A stretch of DNA of 64,000 bases from M55B129 sp034189085 (GTDB lineage Bacteria > Bacillota > Dethiobacteria > DTU022). Each line of letters begins with the position of its first letter. Within the stretch, counting starts at the first letter, position 1. Where the stretch lies: the NCBI GenBank assembly GCA_034189085.1, contig JAXHVH010000005.1, positions 1-64,000 on the forward strand, written 5' to 3'. This document shows positions 8,641 through 17,550 of the stretch, piece by piece. Below the pieces are notes generated by a model. The model did not search any database. It was not told the DNA's origin and worked only from the letters and a program-made list of their open reading frames with translations. Made by a program: the position numbers and the translations under genes.

Positions 8641-8777
8641 ATAGAAACTTCTCCCTTCAACTTAATCCCGTTAAAGATTACCTTCCCTTTCCGAACAGCC
8701 CGGCCAATCCGAGGAAAGGTGATTTTATATTTTGTAAAATAGGGTACTTCGACGATATTTTTAATAATCCTTTAATG

Positions 8778-8800
8778 AAAAGACCGCCGGATAAGCGGTC
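8778..8800 (-). terminator. Weak hairpin terminator
   Basis: A 6-bp stem GACCGC/GCGGTC (8782-8787 with 8795-8800) with a 7-nt loop is followed on the minus strand by TTTTC. It lies downstream of the acidic membrane protein gene and upstream of phoH. The tail is short, so some read-through is likely. Confidence 0.45.
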
Positions 8801-8859
8801 AATTTTTGCTTTATGACTATTGTTACTGCTGTTCCTGTGGTTTTAAACATATTATCTTT

Positions 8860-9348
8860 TCAACGCCTCTTCCGCAGGGAGACCGGCGGCCCCATCACTT
8901 CGTGAAATGCAATGGCCGCCACCAGCGAATCTTTATCCGTCAGGACCTGCCTGAAACTCTCTGTAAATGCTGGAGAATCTTTGATTTCTTTTTCGGGCAG
9001 TTCTGGTTCTTCTGATTCCTCCCCTGAAGATTGCTCTTCACCTATTACCATCTCTTCGCCGAAATCCTCTCCGGAAGGCTCATCGGGTTCTTTATCATCC
9101 TCGTCATAGACCCATTCGCCATAAGGTACCCCATGATCTGTCTTCGCTTCGACAACTTCGCCCAGCAGTGTAGAACCATAATTATTTATGGCTTCCGTGG
9201 TTACATCATGATCTGACAGAACAGCTCTTTCCCCGACGGAAGATGTTTTCGGCGCAGGGTTGCTTTTTCTCCCCTTGATTACTTTCATCAGGGTTGCAAC
9301 CAGGTTAATAAGGATGATCAGCACGATCAGGAAACTGAAACCTTCCAT
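8860..9348 (-). CDS. Hypothetical acidic membrane-anchored protein
   Basis: 162 aa. One N-terminal membrane helix (FSFLIVLIILINLVATLM) is followed by a basic stretch (KVIKGRKS), then a long, very acidic low-complexity region (about 80-130). The conserved-looking tail is LVAAIAFHEVMGPPVSLRKRR. I do not recognise a named family. It directly follows floA on the same strand (21-bp gap), so it may belong to the FloA/NfeD membrane-microdomain unit. The start ATG has GGAGG 13 nt upstream, rather far. Confidence 0.7.
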   Translation of the reverse strand: MEGFSFLIVLIILINLVATLMKVIKGRKSNPAPKTSSVGERAVLSDHDVTTEAINNYGSTLLGEVVEAKTDHGVPYGEWVYDEDDKEPDEPSGEDFGEEMVIGEEQSSGEESEEPELPEKEIKDSPAFTESFRQVLTDKDSLVAAIAFHEVMGPPVSLRKRR

Positions 9349-9369
9349 AGATGTGGTCAGACCTCCGAT

Positions 9370-10359
9370 TTACTTATTATCGTCCTGCTGGTCCTGCTGC
9401 CCCAGTTTGCTTATACTCTTACGCATATCTGTGTCAGCAAGCACATTTTTCATCTGGTAGTAGTCCATCACCCCGAGGTTGCCTTCGCGCAGAGCCTGGG
9501 CCAGAGCTCGGGGAACTTCCGCTTCCGCCTCGACAACCTTGGCCCTCATTTCCTGCACCGAGGCAATCATTTCCTGCTCCTTGGCCACGGCCATGGCCCG
9601 CCTTTCTTCTGCTTTAGCCTGGGCAATTCTCTTGTCTGCTTCGGCCTGATCAGTCTGCAGCTGGGCTCCAATGTTTTTGCCCACGTCTACATCGGCAACA
9701 TCAATAGACAGTATTTCGTAAGCAGTCCCTGAATCGAGGCCCTTGGCCAGAACAGTATTGGATATCTTATCCGGATTTTCAAGAACCATTTTATGGTTAT
9801 CTGAAGAGCCGATAGTCGTGACAATCCCTTCGCCAACCCTGGCGATGATCGTTTCTTCGCCGGCCCCTCCTACCAAACGGTCAATGTTGGCCCTCACAGT
9901 TACCTTGGCCCGTGCTTTTACTTCGATACCATCCTTGGCTACCGCAACTACGACCGGGGTTTCAATAACCTTTGGATTAACACTCATCTGCACTGCCTGC
10001 AGCACATCACGGCCGGCCAGGTCAATGGCGGCAGCCCTTTCGAAAGGCAGGGGTATTTCAGCCCGCTGGGCGGCAATCAGGGCGTTAACCACCCGGTCTA
10101 CGTTACCTCCAGCCAGGAAATGGCCTTCAAGCTTGTTAACGCTCAAATCCAGGCCGGCCTTGGTAGCTTTAATCAAGGGAACCACAATCTTAATTGGGGT
10201 TACCCTGCGCAGGCGCATTCCAATCAAAGCAAAGATCCCCACGGGAACCCGGGCTGCCAGGGCTGAAATCCACAACCCCAGGGGAACAAAGCTCAAGATC
10301 ACCGCCAGGGCAAGAATAATTAAACCAATAAATATTAAAAGGGTAATAATTTCAGGCAT
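9370..10359 (-). CDS. floA: Flotillin-like protein FloA
   Basis: 329 aa, the usual FloA length. It has an N-terminal membrane hairpin (about 4-60), a PHB/SPFH domain (GLDLSVNKLEGHFLAGGNVD onward) and an Ala/Glu-rich coiled coil (KAEERRAMAVAKEQEM). FloA scaffolds functional membrane microdomains in Gram-positive bacteria. It follows nfeD by 3 bp with GGAGG before the start, the standard pairing of flotillin and NfeD. Confidence 0.95.
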   Translation of the reverse strand: MPEIITLLIFIGLIILALAVILSFVPLGLWISALAARVPVGIFALIGMRLRRVTPIKIVVPLIKATKAGLDLSVNKLEGHFLAGGNVDRVVNALIAAQRAEIPLPFERAAAIDLAGRDVLQAVQMSVNPKVIETPVVVAVAKDGIEVKARAKVTVRANIDRLVGGAGEETIIARVGEGIVTTIGSSDNHKMVLENPDKISNTVLAKGLDSGTAYEILSIDVADVDVGKNIGAQLQTDQAEADKRIAQAKAEERRAMAVAKEQEMIASVQEMRAKVVEAEAEVPRALAQALREGNLGVMDYYQMKNVLADTDMRKSISKLGQQDQQDDNK

Positions 10360-10362
10360 ATT

Positions 10363-11697
10363 TTAGTCCTCCTTCTCCTTGTTTTTCAAAGCTTGGACTA
10401 TCACCCGCACTCCTTCAACCCGCTGGACAACAACCGGTTCATTTGCAGGTATATATGATCCATCGCTGACGACGTCGATTCGTCTGCCGTCAATCAGAGC
10501 CGCCCCGGAAGGACGCAGGGCAGTAATGCTTTCTCCTTCCATCCCGAGCAATTTTTTCTGATCGAGGGGAGCTACATAACCGAGATCCGTTCTTTCCTCA
10601 TCAGATAGAATGATATGGCGCAGCGCTCCCCTGCGGGCAAAAAAGCGAAAAGCGAGAACGGCGAAAAGACCGGCCAGAACAAAAGATATGATGAGCATTA
10701 CCAGCCCTGTTTGAATCGACACGGCAGCCAGGACTATGGCCACTACCATGGCCACGATTCCCCCGATGCCAAACACGCCAAACCCCGGCATAAAAGCCTC
10801 CACCAGCAACAGGGCAATACCGAAAACAAAGAGGATCACAACCCAGTATTCAGCCATTCCTGCAACAATATTGCCGCCGAAATAAAGGGCAAAAGCAATT
10901 ATGCTGACAATACCGGCAATGCCGAAACCGGCCGAAATAATTTCCACGATTAATCCACCCAGGCCAATCATCAGCAAAATAGTGCCCACAACAGGATTGG
11001 TAGTCCAACCCACCATACTGTCTACGGCCCGTTTTTCTACTACTGTCCAGTCGGTTCCAGGCAGGCCTGCTTCTGCCAGTAATGCATCATAGTTTTCGAC
11101 CGTTCCTTCACTGTAACCAACGTTCAGGGCCTCACCTGCAGTAAGAGTAAGAAGAGTCCCCTCTTCTGATAGGCCTTCAACGACCAGGTCCCGACGGACC
11201 ATGGCCGAGGCAATACTCGGATCCCTGCCTTGCCGTTCCGCCATGGCAGCCATTTCCTTTTCCCAGTAAGAAAGGGATTTTTCATCAACTTCACCCAGCC
11301 CAAGATAGCTGGGCTCGGCAGCACCAATAGTGGCACCTGGTACCATGTATATAGAGTCGGCGGCCAGGGCCAGGTAAGCACCGGCTGAAATGGCATTGGG
11401 CCGCACAAAAGCATGAATCGGCCTGTCATATTCGTCCATCAGCCGCCTTATTTCTTCGGCCGAATTAATGTAGCCACCCGGTGTGTCAAGTTCAAGAATG
11501 ACAGCTGGAGCATCGTTTTCCCTGACCATGTCAAAAGCATGCCGGGCATAGCTTACAGTCCCCGGATCGATGGTCCCTTCGATTTTGACAATCACTACCC
11601 TCTGGCTGGGTGCCGCCTCAACAGTAATTATACCACAGGCAAGCAGTCCGCAGAGAAGGCAGATTAGCCAGAAAAAACATCTTATTTTCCTGTCCAT
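10363..11697 (-). CDS. NfeD family membrane serine protease
   Basis: 444 aa. A signal peptide ends near AxA (residues 27-29). A ClpP-like protease domain follows, with LDTPGG (about 70-75) and the nucleophile segment ISAGAYLALA (Ser near 102). Four to five membrane helices come next, then a C-terminal OB-fold NfeD domain (MEGESITALRPSGAALIDG). This is the long, protease-bearing NfeD form that accompanies FloA (YqeZ-type). Substrate unknown. It is the first gene after the terminator that closes yqeY. Confidence 0.92.
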   Translation of the reverse strand: MDRKIRCFFWLICLLCGLLACGIITVEAAPSQRVVIVKIEGTIDPGTVSYARHAFDMVRENDAPAVILELDTPGGYINSAEEIRRLMDEYDRPIHAFVRPNAISAGAYLALAADSIYMVPGATIGAAEPSYLGLGEVDEKSLSYWEKEMAAMAERQGRDPSIASAMVRRDLVVEGLSEEGTLLTLTAGEALNVGYSEGTVENYDALLAEAGLPGTDWTVVEKRAVDSMVGWTTNPVVGTILLMIGLGGLIVEIISAGFGIAGIVSIIAFALYFGGNIVAGMAEYWVVILFVFGIALLLVEAFMPGFGVFGIGGIVAMVVAIVLAAVSIQTGLVMLIISFVLAGLFAVLAFRFFARRGALRHIILSDEERTDLGYVAPLDQKKLLGMEGESITALRPSGAALIDGRRIDVVSDGSYIPANEPVVVQRVEGVRVIVQALKNKEKED

Positions 11698-11711
11698 TTC
11701 CCGATCTCCTT

Positions 11712-11739
11712 AAAGGAAAACCCGGCCATGAGGGCCGGG
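11712..11739 (-). terminator. Rho-independent terminator after yqeY
   Basis: A perfect 7-bp stem CCCGGCC/GGCCGGG (11721-11727 with 11733-11739), a 5-nt loop, then TTTTCCTTT on the minus strand. It sits just after the yqeY stop and separates yqeY from nfeD-floA. Confidence 0.8.
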
Positions 11740-11742
11740 GCT

Positions 11743-12195
11743 CTATCCCAGAATATTTTCCACCATTCGTCGGACAAGATTTCCATCGGCCTTTCCTTTA
11801 ACCCGGGCCATTATTAAACCCATTACTTTACCCATGTCCCGCTTGGAAACGGCCCCGCTTTCGGCGACTGCATCGCGAACCAGTTTCTCCAGCTCGCTCT
11901 CGGAGAACTGTTCGGGAAGATATTTTTTCAAGATTTCAATCTCCCTGGCCAGATCGTCGGCCAGATCCTGCCGCCCGGCTTTTTTGAATTCATCCAGAGC
12001 TTCATGTCTTTTCTTTGCTTCATGAGCCAGGACTGCAAGCTCTTCTTCGGCTTCGAGAGGAGCTTTTTTGGCTATCGCTTCATTCTGCAGTTCAGAACGC
12101 ACCATTCTGAGCACTGAAAGGCGGAAGCGGTCTTTGGCTCTTGTCGCTTCTTTCTGTTCTTCATATAGTTTTTCCGTTATTGTCCTGTCAGACAC
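11743..12195 (-). CDS. yqeY: GatB/YqeY domain protein
   Basis: 150 aa, the normal YqeY length. It is a helical domain (LYEEQKEATRAKDRFRLSVLRM) followed by the tail domain shared with GatB (VSKRDMGKVMGLIMARVKGKADG). The GatB tail contacts tRNA in the amidotransferase; the free-standing protein has no settled function. The start is GTG at 12195, 10 nt after GGAGG. It is adjacent to rpsU as in most Bacillota. Confidence 0.93.
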   Translation of the reverse strand: MSDRTITEKLYEEQKEATRAKDRFRLSVLRMVRSELQNEAIAKKAPLEAEEELAVLAHEAKKRHEALDEFKKAGRQDLADDLAREIEILKKYLPEQFSESELEKLVRDAVAESGAVSKRDMGKVMGLIMARVKGKADGNLVRRMVENILG

Positions 12196-12221
12196 AGACG
12201 AAACACCTCCGCCCAGGCTCC

Positions 12222-12395
12222 TTAATGGCGCCTCTTACGAGCAGCTTCAGCTTTTTTCTTGCGGCGAACACTCGGTTTTTCATAATGCTCACGCCGCCTC
12301 GCTTCGGATAAAACGCCCGAACGGGCGCATTGTTTTTTAAACCTCTTTAGAGCCTTATCTAGGGTCTCATTCTTCCCAATTTTGACTTCTGCCAT
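12222..12395 (-). CDS. rpsU: 30S ribosomal protein S21
   Basis: 57 aa, beginning MAEVKIGKNETLDKALKRFK and ending in a very basic tail (RRKKKAEAARKRRH). The start is the ATG at 12395 with a strong GGGGGGAG ribosome site; a frame extending further upstream has no support. S21 binds the platform of the 30S subunit and helps initiation. It lies between the HIT gene and yqeY. Confidence 0.97.
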   Translation of the reverse strand: MAEVKIGKNETLDKALKRFKKQCARSGVLSEARRREHYEKPSVRRKKKAEAARKRRH

Positions 12396-12462
12396 GAATA
12401 TACTCCCCCCTCTCCTCGGAAACCACTGCCCATGGGCTACCCCAGGGTAGTTTAAAACTATT

Positions 12463-12825
12463 TTAAACACCCCTGCCTTTGGCAATGTTTTTCAACAAAG
12501 GTCTACCGCCAAGGAGGTGGAGATGAAGGTGAAAGACTATCTGTCCCGCATCCGGTCCGCAATTGATGACTACACGGTAACCTTTTTTGTCAAGTTTAAA
12601 TTTCTTAGCCACCTCGTTGGCCACAGTGTGCAAATGGCCTATGAGGGGTTCATCATCTTTTTCGAGATCAAGAAGGCTGGGAATGTGCTTGCGCGGTACG
12701 ATCAAAATATGGACAGGAGCCACCGGATTAACATCCTTAAAGGCAACTACCTCATCATCCTCATATACAATATCGGCATCAAGCTCCCTGTTTATGATCT
12801 TGCAAAAAATGCAGTCAGCCGACAT
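12463..12825 (-). CDS. HIT family nucleotide-binding protein (HinT-like)
   Basis: 120 aa. It begins MSADCIFCKII and has the His-triad HLHLHLLGG near residue 100. HinT-type proteins hydrolyse adenosine phosphoramidates and acyl-adenylates. A zinc pair CxxC lies at residues 5-8. It is the first gene of the rpsU-yqeY unit and has its own promoter upstream, divergent from mnmH. Confidence 0.95.
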   Translation of the reverse strand: MSADCIFCKIINRELDADIVYEDDEVVAFKDVNPVAPVHILIVPRKHIPSLLDLEKDDEPLIGHLHTVANEVAKKFKLDKKGYRVVINCGPDAGQIVFHLHLHLLGGRPLLKNIAKGRGV

Positions 12826-12845
12826 ATTGATACCTCCTGACGGGT

Positions 12846-12874
12846 ATTATAACACAGCCATTTTACCTTGAAAA
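12846..12874 (-). promoter_or_regulatory. Promoter of HIT-rpsU-yqeY
   Basis: On the minus strand, -35 TTTTCA (12869-12874), a 17-bp spacer and consensus -10 TATAAT (12846-12851), about 20 nt before the start codon. An AGGAGG site follows. Confidence 0.65.
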
Positions 12875-12955
12875 GGAAGTTGACATAAATAAAGACCATT
12901 TTAAATAATTAACTTCGCTAAAGAGACCTTTATTACCTTTCTGGCAGAAAAAGTT

Positions 12956-12984
12956 TTTACACCTCCTTGGGAATACATTATAAT
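12956..12984 (+). promoter_or_regulatory. Promoter of mnmH-ylbF-HAD
   Basis: TTTACA (12956-12961), a 17-bp spacer and TATAAT (12979-12984). It leaves a leader of about 65 nt before mnmH. Confidence 0.75.
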
Positions 12985-13058
12985 TATTATAAGATTTTCA
13001 TTCAAGCTTATGGAACTGATTCGATCACCGGTTCATCATCTTAAGAGAGGGGAACACG

Positions 13059-14150
13059 ATGGAGATCACTATCGAAAAAGCGCTCGAGCGCACCGATCTG
13101 CAGTTCATAGATGTCCGCTCCCCGCATGAATTCAGGGAGGCCTCCATACCGGGATCTCTGAATGTCCCTCTTTTTGACGATGCTGAACACAGCCGGCTCG
13201 GTTTGCTCTTCAGAGAAAAGGGAGAAATCGCCGCCAGGCGAGCCGGCCTGCAAATAGCCGCCCCCAAATTGCCCCACCTGGTTGAACAAATAAGCGGCGC
13301 CTGCAAAGGAAAAATACCCCTTCTTTACTGCCAGAGAGGCGGTCTTCGCAGCCTCAGCCTCTATCAGATTCTCAACCTCTGTGGAATAACAGTTTTCCGC
13401 CTGCAAAACGGTTACCGCGGTTTTCGGCAATACGTTGTCAAACGGTTGAAGGATTACCATCTGCAGAGCAGGTTGATCGTCCTTCATGGATTGACCGGCG
13501 CAGGTAAAACAGCGGTTCTCAAAGTGCTGGAAGAAGAAGGGGTGCCGGTAATAGACCTGGAAGGCCTGGCCGGACACCGCGGTTCTGTTTTCGGAGCAGT
13601 GGGGCTGCCTGAACAGCAAACCCAAAAAGAGTTTGATGCCCTGCTGCTGCAGGAACTGGATCGCCGGCGTGAAAATCCATGGATAGTTGTTGAAGGGGAA
13701 GGCAAACGCATCGGCCGTGTAAGCCTCCCGCCTTTCCTGGTTGAAGCCCTGGATGAAGGTTTCAAGATTCTGTTGACTGCATCGCTGGAAACAAGAGTGC
13801 GAAGAATCGTCGACAGTTACATCCCGGCCGAGCCTTCACCCGAACTGCTGAACCAGCTTAAAGAAGCAGTTAATGCACTACGCCGACGCCTTGGTAACAA
13901 AAAGGTCGATTTTTTATTGGCCGAGCTGGATCGAAAAAATTTTGACCGGGTTGCCACATCCATGTGTGTCGATTATTACGATCACTTATATAGTGATTCA
14001 CGACCGGAATGTGCCCGCTTTGACGAGCAAATAAACGCCGAAGACATCAACACAGCAGCCGGGCAAATTCAATCTCTGCTAAAAAATGCAGAAACGGCAA
14101 CCATACATCCGGGCACCGGCCCAAATAATCGAGTGGGATACAATATTTAA
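13059..14150 (+). CDS. mnmH: tRNA 2-selenouridine synthase MnmH (SelU)
   Basis: 363 aa. An N-terminal rhodanese domain carries the catalytic Cys91 in LLYCQRGGLRS. A C-terminal P-loop domain has GLTGAGKT (about 144-151). MnmH replaces sulfur with selenium in 2-thiouridine at the wobble position of Lys, Glu and Gln tRNAs, via a geranylated intermediate, using selenophosphate from SelD. The ATG follows GAGAGGGG. The gene implies that the cell makes selenophosphate; selD is not in this window. It leads a plus-strand unit with ylbF and a HAD gene. Confidence 0.93.
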   Translation: MEITIEKALERTDLQFIDVRSPHEFREASIPGSLNVPLFDDAEHSRLGLLFREKGEIAARRAGLQIAAPKLPHLVEQISGACKGKIPLLYCQRGGLRSLSLYQILNLCGITVFRLQNGYRGFRQYVVKRLKDYHLQSRLIVLHGLTGAGKTAVLKVLEEEGVPVIDLEGLAGHRGSVFGAVGLPEQQTQKEFDALLLQELDRRRENPWIVVEGEGKRIGRVSLPPFLVEALDEGFKILLTASLETRVRRIVDSYIPAEPSPELLNQLKEAVNALRRRLGNKKVDFLLAELDRKNFDRVATSMCVDYYDHLYSDSRPECARFDEQINAEDINTAAGQIQSLLKNAETATIHPGTGPNNRVGYNI

Positions 14151-14178
14151 CAATTTCAGAAAAAGGAGTGACGGATTA

Positions 14179-14559
14179 ATGAACCCCCATGACGCTGCTC
14201 ATGCCCTGGCCAGAGCATTACGGGAATCCGAAGAATTCAAAACTCTCAAAGAATTACAGGATAAACTGAAAGGTGAGGAGACAGCACGCAACATGCTGCT
14301 CGATTTCCGCAGGCAGCAATTTGAACTGCAGAAACAAAAGTTATCGGGAGTCGAAGTATCATCGGAACAGGAAGAAAAGCTGGAAAAGCTCTTCGAGGTA
14401 ATAAATATGAATACCACTGTTAAAAATTTCCTGGAGGCGGAATACAGGGCTGCCATTTTACTGCAGGATGTCCAGAAAATAATCGGGGAAGCAACCGAAA
14501 GTATTATCGACACCGAGCTGACCCCTCTGGGCGAAGAACTGGAAGAAGAAAAAGAATGA
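14179..14559 (+). CDS. YlbF/YmcA family protein
   Basis: 126 aa, mostly helical, starting MNPHDAAHALARALRESEEF; the ATG at 14179 follows AAAAGGAG. The pattern LDFRRQQFELQKQKLSG and the spacing of helices fit the YlbF/YmcA (Com_YlbF) family, small regulators linked to RNase Y in B. subtilis. The acidic C-terminal tail (LGEELEEEKE) overlaps the start of the next gene by 4 bases. The specific role here is unknown. Confidence 0.75.
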   Translation: MNPHDAAHALARALRESEEFKTLKELQDKLKGEETARNMLLDFRRQQFELQKQKLSGVEVSSEQEEKLEKLFEVINMNTTVKNFLEAEYRAAILLQDVQKIIGEATESIIDTELTPLGEELEEEKE

Positions 14560-15287
14560 CAGTAAATAATAACCAAAAATACACAGCCCTTTTGCTGGAC
14601 CTGGATGGAACCCTGCTTATCCTGGATATCGAACAATTTATCCCGGCCTATATTGACGCTCTCTCCCGGCGTTTTATAGAGCTAATAGACCGGGAATTGT
14701 TCATCAAGCATCTGATCGGGACTACAAACAAAATGGTGGCCAACGATGATCCTGATCGAAATAATGAAACCATATTTTACCAGGAATTTTGCGGACGCAC
14801 CGGCCTAACTTATGGTCAGATCAAGCCGATCATCGATGATTTCTACAGGGATGATTTCCCAAAACTTAGCTGCTGGGGGAAAGAACATCCCCATGCCCGG
14901 GAACTAATAAAAACCGCCCGGCAAAAAGATATGCAGCTGGTTCTAGCAACAAATCCAATTTTCCCGGCGATAGCGGTTCATCAACGGCTTGCCTGGGGTG
15001 GCCTTGATAAGGATAATTTCCATTTGATTACGACCATGGAAAACATGCATTTCTGCAAACCCAATCTCCACTACTATCTGGAAATATCCGCCAAAATCGG
15101 CTGCCCGCCTGAAGAATGCTTGATGGCCGGCAACGACACCCATGAAGATCTCATCGCTGCAAAAGTGGGAATGGATACTTATCTGGTTGATGATTACATC
15201 CTGAATCGGATCGAGGGAGAAGCAAAAAGTGATCACCGGGGCAAATTGGAAGATTTGATCGGCTTTATCAAAACTCTTGATGGTTAA
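14556..15287 (+). CDS. HAD family hydrolase
   Basis: 243 aa. HAD motif I is DLDGTLL (about 13-19). A helical cap follows, then motif III/IV with KP (CKPNLHYY) and GNDTHEDLIAA. It should be a small-molecule phosphatase of the phosphoglycolate phosphatase-like group, with unknown substrate. Its ATG overlaps the stop of the YlbF-family gene (ATGA), so the two are translationally coupled. Confidence 0.85.
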   Translation: MTVNNNQKYTALLLDLDGTLLILDIEQFIPAYIDALSRRFIELIDRELFIKHLIGTTNKMVANDDPDRNNETIFYQEFCGRTGLTYGQIKPIIDDFYRDDFPKLSCWGKEHPHARELIKTARQKDMQLVLATNPIFPAIAVHQRLAWGGLDKDNFHLITTMENMHFCKPNLHYYLEISAKIGCPPEECLMAGNDTHEDLIAAKVGMDTYLVDDYILNRIEGEAKSDHRGKLEDLIGFIKTLDG

Positions 15288-15373
15288 TCAACTTTTATGG
15301 TGAAAATACTTTAATCAGTGCCGCCATATTTAGTTCCGGAGTTGATTCCTGGAACAGGGAACTCTTTCAGGCC

Positions 15374-15472
15374 ATGCTGCAATACAGCGTCAGCACTCTG
15401 CTCATTTTGAGTGTGATTGCCCTGGTGATAGGAATAGTTTACCTTGTGGCCGGTGAAATGGAAAAACAATAG
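15374..15472 (+). CDS. Possible small membrane peptide (32 aa)
   Basis: The frame reads MLQYSVSTLLILSVIAL and on to EMEKQ: one clean membrane helix with a charged tail. The frame stays open upstream, encoding FSSGVDSWNRELFQ before the ATG, so the real start could be an unusual codon near 15320. The ribosome site is weak. It fills the gap between two converging genes. It may be a genuine small protein or a chance hydrophobic frame. Confidence 0.35.
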   Translation: MLQYSVSTLLILSVIALVIGIVYLVAGEMEKQ

Positions 15473-15487
15473 CATAGCAGCTGTAAA

Positions 15488-16795
15488 TTAACTGGTGCGG
15501 AGGGCCCTGATTATCGGTCCTTCTTCTTTTTCCAGCCGGGCTTTGATCTCTTTACCCCGCCAGTGCAGGCCTTTGATTTTGGTTTCAATTTTAACCCGCA
15601 GGTAACGAGGAGTTAACCCTTCGGCCCACTGATACGGTTCTACTTTCTCTACCAGAACCGGTTGGACAGTGCCAAGGAATTGCTGCCGAAAATTGGAGGC
15701 CATTTTCTCCCCGAGAGCAATCATTTCTTTGCTCCTTTCTTCCTTAACATCACCGGATAACTGGCCGGGCATTTCAGCCGCTCTGGTCCCTGGCCTGGCG
15801 GAAAACTTGAAAACGTGAAGGCGGCTGAAACCGATCTCTCCAATCAACTCCACGCTGCGACGGTGATTTTCTTCCCGCTCTCCCGGAAAACCGACAATTA
15901 CATCGCTGCTGAGGGAAAGATCAGGGATCGCCTGCTTGAGCCACCGGGCTAAATAAAGATATTCCACTGCTTCGTAGGGCCTGTTCATCAACTTTAAAAT
16001 TTCGCTGTCCCCGCTCTGCAGGGGTAGATGTAGATGGGGGCATACAATGGGGGAGTTAATTATTTCCTCCACCAGCTCAGGGGTTATATCCCACGGCTCA
16101 AGCGAACTGAGACGCAACCTCAACAACCCGGGGACTGCCTTCAGTTCCCTGATCAGTGAGGCCAGGTTTGTCTCGCCGAGATCAACACCGTACAGGCCAA
16201 GGTGTATTCCAGTCAGGACGATCTCCGGGCAGCCCGATTCGACAAGGGCCTGTGCCCGCGCCAGCACTTCAGCGGGAGGCAGGCTCCGCATGGGGCCCCT
16301 GACGTAGGGGATAATACAATAACTGCAGTACTGGTTGCATCCTTCCTGAATTTTCACGAACCCCCTGGTCCGTCCCCTCCGTTTTACCTGGGGCAGCATT
16401 TCAAATTTCGTTTCTCCCCTGTAAGGGGTTACTATTTCCAGGAGTGAATCGTCGCCAAGCGAATCGATGATCAAGGGCAAATTCTCGCGGTCGCGGTTGC
16501 CAATGATTAAATCAACCTGCTCCATCTCTCTGATCTGATCCGGTTTACCCTGGGCATAACAGCCGGTAGCTACTATCAGTGCCTCCGGCGAACGGCGTCT
16601 CGCCCGGCGTATTGCTTTGCGGGATTTGTGCTCAGAGTATCTCGTTACAGTGCAGGTATTTATAACACAGACATCAGCCTGATCGTTAAAATCCACGATC
16701 CGGTAACCGGCCCGTTCAAAAAGCTCCTGCAGCCCCTCTGTTTCACAATAATTGACTTTGCAGCCAAGGGTAAAAAAAGCAGCCTTTTTTTTCAA
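15488..16795 (-). CDS. mtaB: tRNA t6A37 methylthiotransferase MtaB
   Basis: 435 aa. The N-terminal MTTase domain has TLGCKVNYCETE, NTCTVT and GCYAQ cysteines for the auxiliary 4Fe-4S cluster. The radical SAM motif is CNQYCSYC (Cx3Cx2C), followed by a C-terminal TRAM-like region. It converts t6A to ms2t6A at position 37 of tRNA. I chose the TTG at 16795: it overlaps the rsmE stop as TTGA, has GGAGAAAGGA upstream and begins the conserved KKKAAFFTLGCK; an ATG at 16828 inside rsmE is less likely. It is the last gene of the heat-shock operon. Confidence 0.93.
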   Translation of the reverse strand: MKKKAAFFTLGCKVNYCETEGLQELFERAGYRIVDFNDQADVCVINTCTVTRYSEHKSRKAIRRARRRSPEALIVATGCYAQGKPDQIREMEQVDLIIGNRDRENLPLIIDSLGDDSLLEIVTPYRGETKFEMLPQVKRRGRTRGFVKIQEGCNQYCSYCIIPYVRGPMRSLPPAEVLARAQALVESGCPEIVLTGIHLGLYGVDLGETNLASLIRELKAVPGLLRLRLSSLEPWDITPELVEEIINSPIVCPHLHLPLQSGDSEILKLMNRPYEAVEYLYLARWLKQAIPDLSLSSDVIVGFPGEREENHRRSVELIGEIGFSRLHVFKFSARPGTRAAEMPGQLSGDVKEERSKEMIALGEKMASNFRQQFLGTVQPVLVEKVEPYQWAEGLTPRYLRVKIETKIKGLHWRGKEIKARLEKEEGPIIRALRTS

Positions 16796-17550
16796 ATGGA
16801 AAATCCTTTCTCCGATAGATCGCCCCATGCTGTCTGAATCATAACCATGGAGGCGATTGCCGCCGTTTCTGTCCTTAGAATACGCGGCCCCAGGTAGACT
16901 GTCTCGGCACCCGCTTGGTGTAATACTTTCATCTCGGCATCGCTGAAACCGCCTTCAGGTCCGATAAAAAGCAGTACATTTTGTCCGCCCGACAGAGGCC
17001 TCTGCAGGGCATCGGCCAGAGCCAGGCTTTTTTCTTTCTCCCAGGGGACAATGGTCCTGAATTGCGCCACCTGCGGGACAATGGAGGTAAAGTGGCGAGG
17101 CATTTCGATGGAAGGCAAATCAGGCCTCCGGCATTGAGCCGCTGCAGAGCGGGCGATGTTCCTCCAGCGCTTTATTCGCTTCTCTTCCTGCCTGCTGTTA
17201 CGGCTTGGTATGCTGCGTTCCATAATCACCGGAACAATGCCATGGATACCGAGCTCGACTGCCTGTCTGACAATGAGGTCAAACTTTCCACTTTTTGGTA
17301 GAGACTGGAGAAGGTTAAGCTGGAGAGAAGGTTTTGCAATATTCAGGGGACTTCTAAGGATGATTTCAACTTTATCGGGCCGGGAGACAGTAACCTCGCC
17401 GCTGAATGCTTTGCCCCTGCCGTCAGCTACGGTAACCGCTTCCCCGCATTTCAGGCGCAGGACTCTATAAACATGATTAATGTCATCATCAATCAGGGCA
17501 ATTTTCTTCCCTGTGGAGAGCTTTTCATCTTCTTTAAAGAAAAAGGGCAT
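16792..17550 (-). CDS. rsmE: 16S rRNA m3U1498 methyltransferase RsmE
   Basis: 252 aa. The N-terminal PUA-like part is followed by a SPOUT domain with the knot segment LFIGPEGGFSDAEM and LGPRILRTETAA. It methylates U1498 of 16S rRNA with SAM. It follows dnaJ by 36 bp, and its ribosome site is duplicated (see the repeat at 17549-17588). It is translationally coupled to mtaB. Confidence 0.95.
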   Translation of the reverse strand: MPFFFKEDEKLSTGKKIALIDDDINHVYRVLRLKCGEAVTVADGRGKAFSGEVTVSRPDKVEIILRSPLNIAKPSLQLNLLQSLPKSGKFDLIVRQAVELGIHGIVPVIMERSIPSRNSRQEEKRIKRWRNIARSAAAQCRRPDLPSIEMPRHFTSIVPQVAQFRTIVPWEKEKSLALADALQRPLSGGQNVLLFIGPEGGFSDAEMKVLHQAGAETVYLGPRILRTETAAIASMVMIQTAWGDLSEKGFSI

